Shown here: piece after piece, positions 61,096 through 64,000 of the stretch
Layout of the letters: every line of letters starts with the position of its first letter
How positions within the stretch are numbered: position 1 is the first letter of the stretch
Assembly (NCBI GenBank): GCA_041663585.1
Contig: JBAYMN010000002.1
Coordinates: 1-64,000, forward strand
Length of the DNA stretch: 64,000 bases
Source: JALOBO01 sp023228225
GTDB lineage: Bacteria; Bacillota; Clostridia; Christensenellales; UBA1242
Direction: 5' to 3'
Program-made: the position numbers and the translations under genes
Notes under the pieces: model-generated
Databases searched by the model: none
What the model was told of the DNA's origin: nothing
What the model saw: the letters and a program-made list of their open reading frames with translations, nothing else

Positions 61096-61179
61096 TTTTA
61101 CACTCCGTACAGATATCCCATAAGATTTTCCACTTATGGTTATTAACATTATTTTTTGATTCTATGCGGATAATTATTC

Positions 61180-64000
61180 TTAATGTTTTTTGTTTTTTGA
61201 AAGTGACAACATTTTTTTTGATACTTTTAATACCATAAGTTTATTTATGTTTACAGATTTAACAATAGAAATATTATTAATTGTTTCTTTTGTAATATTG
61301 TTGTTGGGCTTTAATTTAAAAGGTTTTGAAATTGATTTTGATTTCATATTTTTTCTTTTTTTAGTGTTTAAAGATTTGATTGGTGTGACCCTTGTGGTTT
61401 TTGCAATATTAGATTTTATAGTACTAATTGGGCTAGTTATCACAGTTTGTGTGACTGCGGTGGCACTAATAGTTGTGGCTTCTTGTTTTATAACATTTAC
61501 AGGTTTATTATCGGTAGTAATTGCTGTGGATTTAATACCAAAAACTGAACCAACGGGTTTTGTTATTTGATCAGTTTGTTTATTATTGGCAGTAGTTTCG
61601 GTTGGTTTTGAAACAGTATTTATTTTTGTATCAGTGCCAATTGATAATGACCCCTCATTTTCAAAAAAATTGTCGGGATTAAATTTTTCTGACATTTTCA
61701 TTGAATTACGCTGTTTTTCTATTTTTTTACCATTTAATTTTTCCTGCTCATATAATTTTTCAGATTTTTTTATTTTTACATTTTTTATAATAAACAAAGT
61801 AGCAAGAACAGTTAAAATAATAGAACCCAACACTATTAAAATAATCCATATTGTGTTGTTGACCACTTCTTCAAACATTATGCCATATGTGCCACTGGAA
61901 CTTGCCAAAAACGATATATAGCCATCTTGTATTGTGCAGTCAACAAATTCAATAATACCGCCATCGGTTACATATATCACAGAATAATTTGTACTATTTG
62001 ACTGATTTTCTGGTATGACTAATTTTACAGTTATATTTTCAAATTCATAATCGGTTCCGCTTTGTGTAAGATTAATATTATAAAGAGATAATAAATCTTT
62101 TTCGCTATTTCTAGACTTTACAATAGCAAAATCAGTTGTGTTTGAACCAATACTATCAACTTGTAGCATAACATTGAATGGCAAATTATCTGCTTTAATT
62201 GTCGCGCCAGTTTCAGCATCTACTCTTTCGGTAGAAGTGCTTAAAGTCTGTATTGCAACAGTTAGTTTATTTAAATTAGTAATGGTTTCTTTTTTTGCCG
62301 GACTGTAATTATTGTATATATCGTATAGTTCTACAATATAGGCGCGGTCTTCCTCAGTAACTAAGGCTGGTAATGCAGTTAAAACATCAATAAATTCATA
62401 GATTGTATATTCAGCAGTTTCTATAAATGTAATTTCTATTTCAAAAGTATGAATACGATTTAAATTATCTTCTAACACAACCGAAAAAATACCGTTTTCA
62501 GTTACGATAAATGAAGTTGCGTTGCTTTCTAACAACTGTGAACAAGCATTTTTTTGCACAATTAAATTATTAAGTCCACATTTTCCAACAGTATATTCAA
62601 ATTGTATTTCGGCACTATGGACCCAATCCGTAGGGTTGCCGGATACATAAGAAATAGTGGGACTTATCGTATCTCGTTTTACAATAATTTGTGAAATATT
62701 ATCTGTTCCAATAATTCCCGCTTTGCTAACAGCAAGAATTTGATAAATTCTTTCACAGTCTATTGTTATATCAATTTTATTTTTTAGAGTTGCTAATCCG
62801 CCGGTAACATCTTCCCAACTAGAAAATTGTGCCAAATTTATATCTCTATAACGGTATCTGTATTTAGCAATACCGGAAATAGAATCCGCATTTGAAAGCG
62901 TGATAGATATATCTTCTTTTGTGTAAGTATCGGCTGTATAAACTGTGCCACCTGCAAGCATATAAATAGTAGGAGCAAGTGGCTGAGCATTATCTATTAT
63001 TATACCATTTGTACAAACCGAAGCACTTACCATGCCCGCACCACTAACGGCACGCAGGTAAATATTTCCTTTAAATTGCAGATAATTTTGCGTGCCAATT
63101 CTAATTGTTATTTGTTGTGCGAGCACCGTATATAATGTGGATAAATCCTCTACTGCAATATATGTGTAAGTTATATCTGAAATATTTTGCGTGCTAGATT
63201 TTAAAGCGAACTCATAGCCTTTTATATCGCTTACCGGTTTAGCATTAGAATAAGAAAAATTAATTTTATTTGGAGCAGGTAGCGAGGAAAAAGTTAACGA
63301 ATCTACATATACAATATTTGTGATTAAACTGCCATATGTATGATTTTCTGTGGAAGAATAGGGTACGATTATTTCAGGTGTCAAAACATTAGTTTCAGAA
63401 TCAATGCAAATTGAAAAATTTAAAGTATCAGTACAAACATCACTACTATTTGTAAAGTATAAAACTATATTGTTTTCGCCTTGTATATTTATACTAAACA
63501 AACCGCCACTTGCGGTTAAGACATCGCCATTATTTGTAATAACAGCGATAGTAAAGTTTGTTGGAAAAATTGGAGTTAAAATAACTTGACTTAAATACCA
63601 TTGAATATCATTGTGTATATCTCCCAGCCAACCCGATAAAGAATAGTTATCAGCGGATATAGGGTATAAGGATACTGAGAGTTCATATGTGTCACATATT
63701 GTATTATCTTCTTCCGCACTTGCGGTAACAATTATTATATCATCATTGTTGGCGTTTGCATTTACGGTCAAAACTCCTTCTGCTGTAATATTTGCATTGC
63801 CGGTAACCAACCAAATTACATTTTTATTGAGAGCAGAAGAGGGCAATGCAGTTGCCGTAAATAATTGACTTTCACTAGGCAGTAGTGTCAGTGGTAAATT
63901 TCTATCAAAAATTACAACCTCCGATACTAAACCATTTACTGCGGTAACTTGAAAGGAATCACTAATGGTATCATTGCATTCCGATGTGGCTGTTATAGTA
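61180..64000 (-). CDS. C-terminal part of a large Ig-repeat surface protein with a cytoplasmic tail
   Basis: The frame stays open to the right edge, so the 940 visible residues are the end of a longer gene (start outside). The outer part has Big_2-like units (LPSSALNKNVIWLVTGNA style), further Ig-like domains, and a helical FIVAR-like stretch (EEDRAYIVELYDIYNNYSPAKKE). One membrane helix (WIILIVLGSIILTVLATLFII) follows, then about 190 residues rich in Lys, Thr, Ser and Asn that would be cytoplasmic, including KKRKNMKSKSISKP. No LPxTG. This tail is unusually long for a surface protein and strongly basic near its end. The stop is 84 nt before the acyltransferase-like gene on the same strand. 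Confidence 0.8.
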   Translation of the reverse strand, partial: TITATSECNDTISDSFQVTAVNGLVSEVVIFDRNLPLTLLPSESQLFTATALPSSALNKNVIWLVTGNANITAEGVLTVNANANNDDIIIVTASAEEDNTICDTYELSVSLYPISADNYSLSGWLGDIHNDIQWYLSQVILTPIFPTNFTIAVITNNGDVLTASGGLFSINIQGENNIVLYFTNSSDVCTDTLNFSICIDSETNVLTPEIIVPYSSTENHTYGSLITNIVYVDSLTFSSLPAPNKINFSYSNAKPVSDIKGYEFALKSSTQNISDITYTYIAVEDLSTLYTVLAQQITIRIGTQNYLQFKGNIYLRAVSGAGMVSASVCTNGIIIDNAQPLAPTIYMLAGGTVYTADTYTKEDISITLSNADSISGIAKYRYRYRDINLAQFSSWEDVTGGLATLKNKIDITIDCERIYQILAVSKAGIIGTDNISQIIVKRDTISPTISYVSGNPTDWVHSAEIQFEYTVGKCGLNNLIVQKNACSQLLESNATSFIVTENGIFSVVLEDNLNRIHTFEIEITFIETAEYTIYEFIDVLTALPALVTEEDRAYIVELYDIYNNYSPAKKETITNLNKLTVAIQTLSTSTERVDAETGATIKADNLPFNVMLQVDSIGSNTTDFAIVKSRNSEKDLLSLYNINLTQSGTDYEFENITVKLVIPENQSNSTNYSVIYVTDGGIIEFVDCTIQDGYISFLASSSGTYGIMFEEVVNNTIWIILIVLGSIILTVLATLFIIKNVKIKKSEKLYEQEKLNGKKIEKQRNSMKMSEKFNPDNFFENEGSLSIGTDTKINTVSKPTETTANNKQTDQITKPVGSVFGIKSTAITTDNKPVNVIKQEATTISATAVTQTVITSPISTIKSNIAKTTRVTPIKSLNTKKRKNMKSKSISKPFKLKPNNNITKETINNISIVKSVNINKLMVLKVSKKMLSLSKNKKH

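Noticed and set aside
1..64000. CRISPR array, IS element, alternative genetic code
   Set aside because: No regularly spaced repeats or transposase were seen, and all housekeeping genes read through with the standard code, with TGG for the conserved Trp and no in-frame TGA.

Overview
The window is low-GC, gene-dense DNA with the standard bacterial genetic code, and it reads as a monoderm Clostridia-like bacterium. The evidence is a SCIFF ranthipeptide with its radical SAM maturase, a YyaC-type spore protein, a BclA-like collagen/exosporium protein, Soj/Spo0J with exact Bacillus-type parS sites, and ShineDalgarno-led genes. Long secreted proteins (Calx-beta, MBG, BspA-type leucine-rich repeats) suggest an uncultured host-associated (gut-like) lineage; that lifestyle is an inference.

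Region 1 (1-24.7 kb) is accessory. It opens with a truncated Fic gene. Next is a 22.4-kb minus-strand operon of three exported proteins: a 5741-residue Calx-beta giant, a 1003-residue MBG/LRR protein and a 704-residue membrane-anchored M6-like metalloprotease. A divergent MerR-family regulator lies at its head. The promoter between them has a 20-bp -35/-10 spacer holding a perfect dyad, the hallmark of MerR-controlled promoters. The region ends beside leuS at a small orphan gene and a tRNA 3'-half fragment, which may mark an integration boundary.

Region 2 (24.9-37.2 kb) holds leuS, a cytoplasmic LRR protein with an unrecognised C-terminal domain, an Orn/Lys/Arg decarboxylase, scfA (SCIFF, here with a seventh Cys) and its maturase. 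A zinc ABC transporter (znuABC-like) follows, divergent from a Fur/Zur regulator, with a perfect 7-1-7 operator dyad between them.

Region 3 (37.2-50.8 kb) is the chromosome-origin neighbourhood: recF diverges from dnaA-dnaN, followed on the plus strand by rpmH-rnpA-yidD-yidC-jag, mnmE-mnmG, two parS sites, rsmG, parA-parB, then cvpA on the minus strand. The gene order differs from the usual Bacillus/Clostridium layout: recF is inverted upstream of dnaA, and the rpmH cluster is co-directional behind dnaN.

Region 4 (51-64 kb) carries yyaC, ftsH, a small exported protein, ychF, uppP, a Cys-rich plus collagen-like pair (likely spore surface), a GT4 glycosyltransferase, a zinc-ribbon membrane protein with a condensation/acyltransferase-like partner, and the C-terminal part of another large Ig-repeat surface protein that runs off the right edge. 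No CRISPR array, rRNA, complete tRNA, IS element or riboswitch was recognised.
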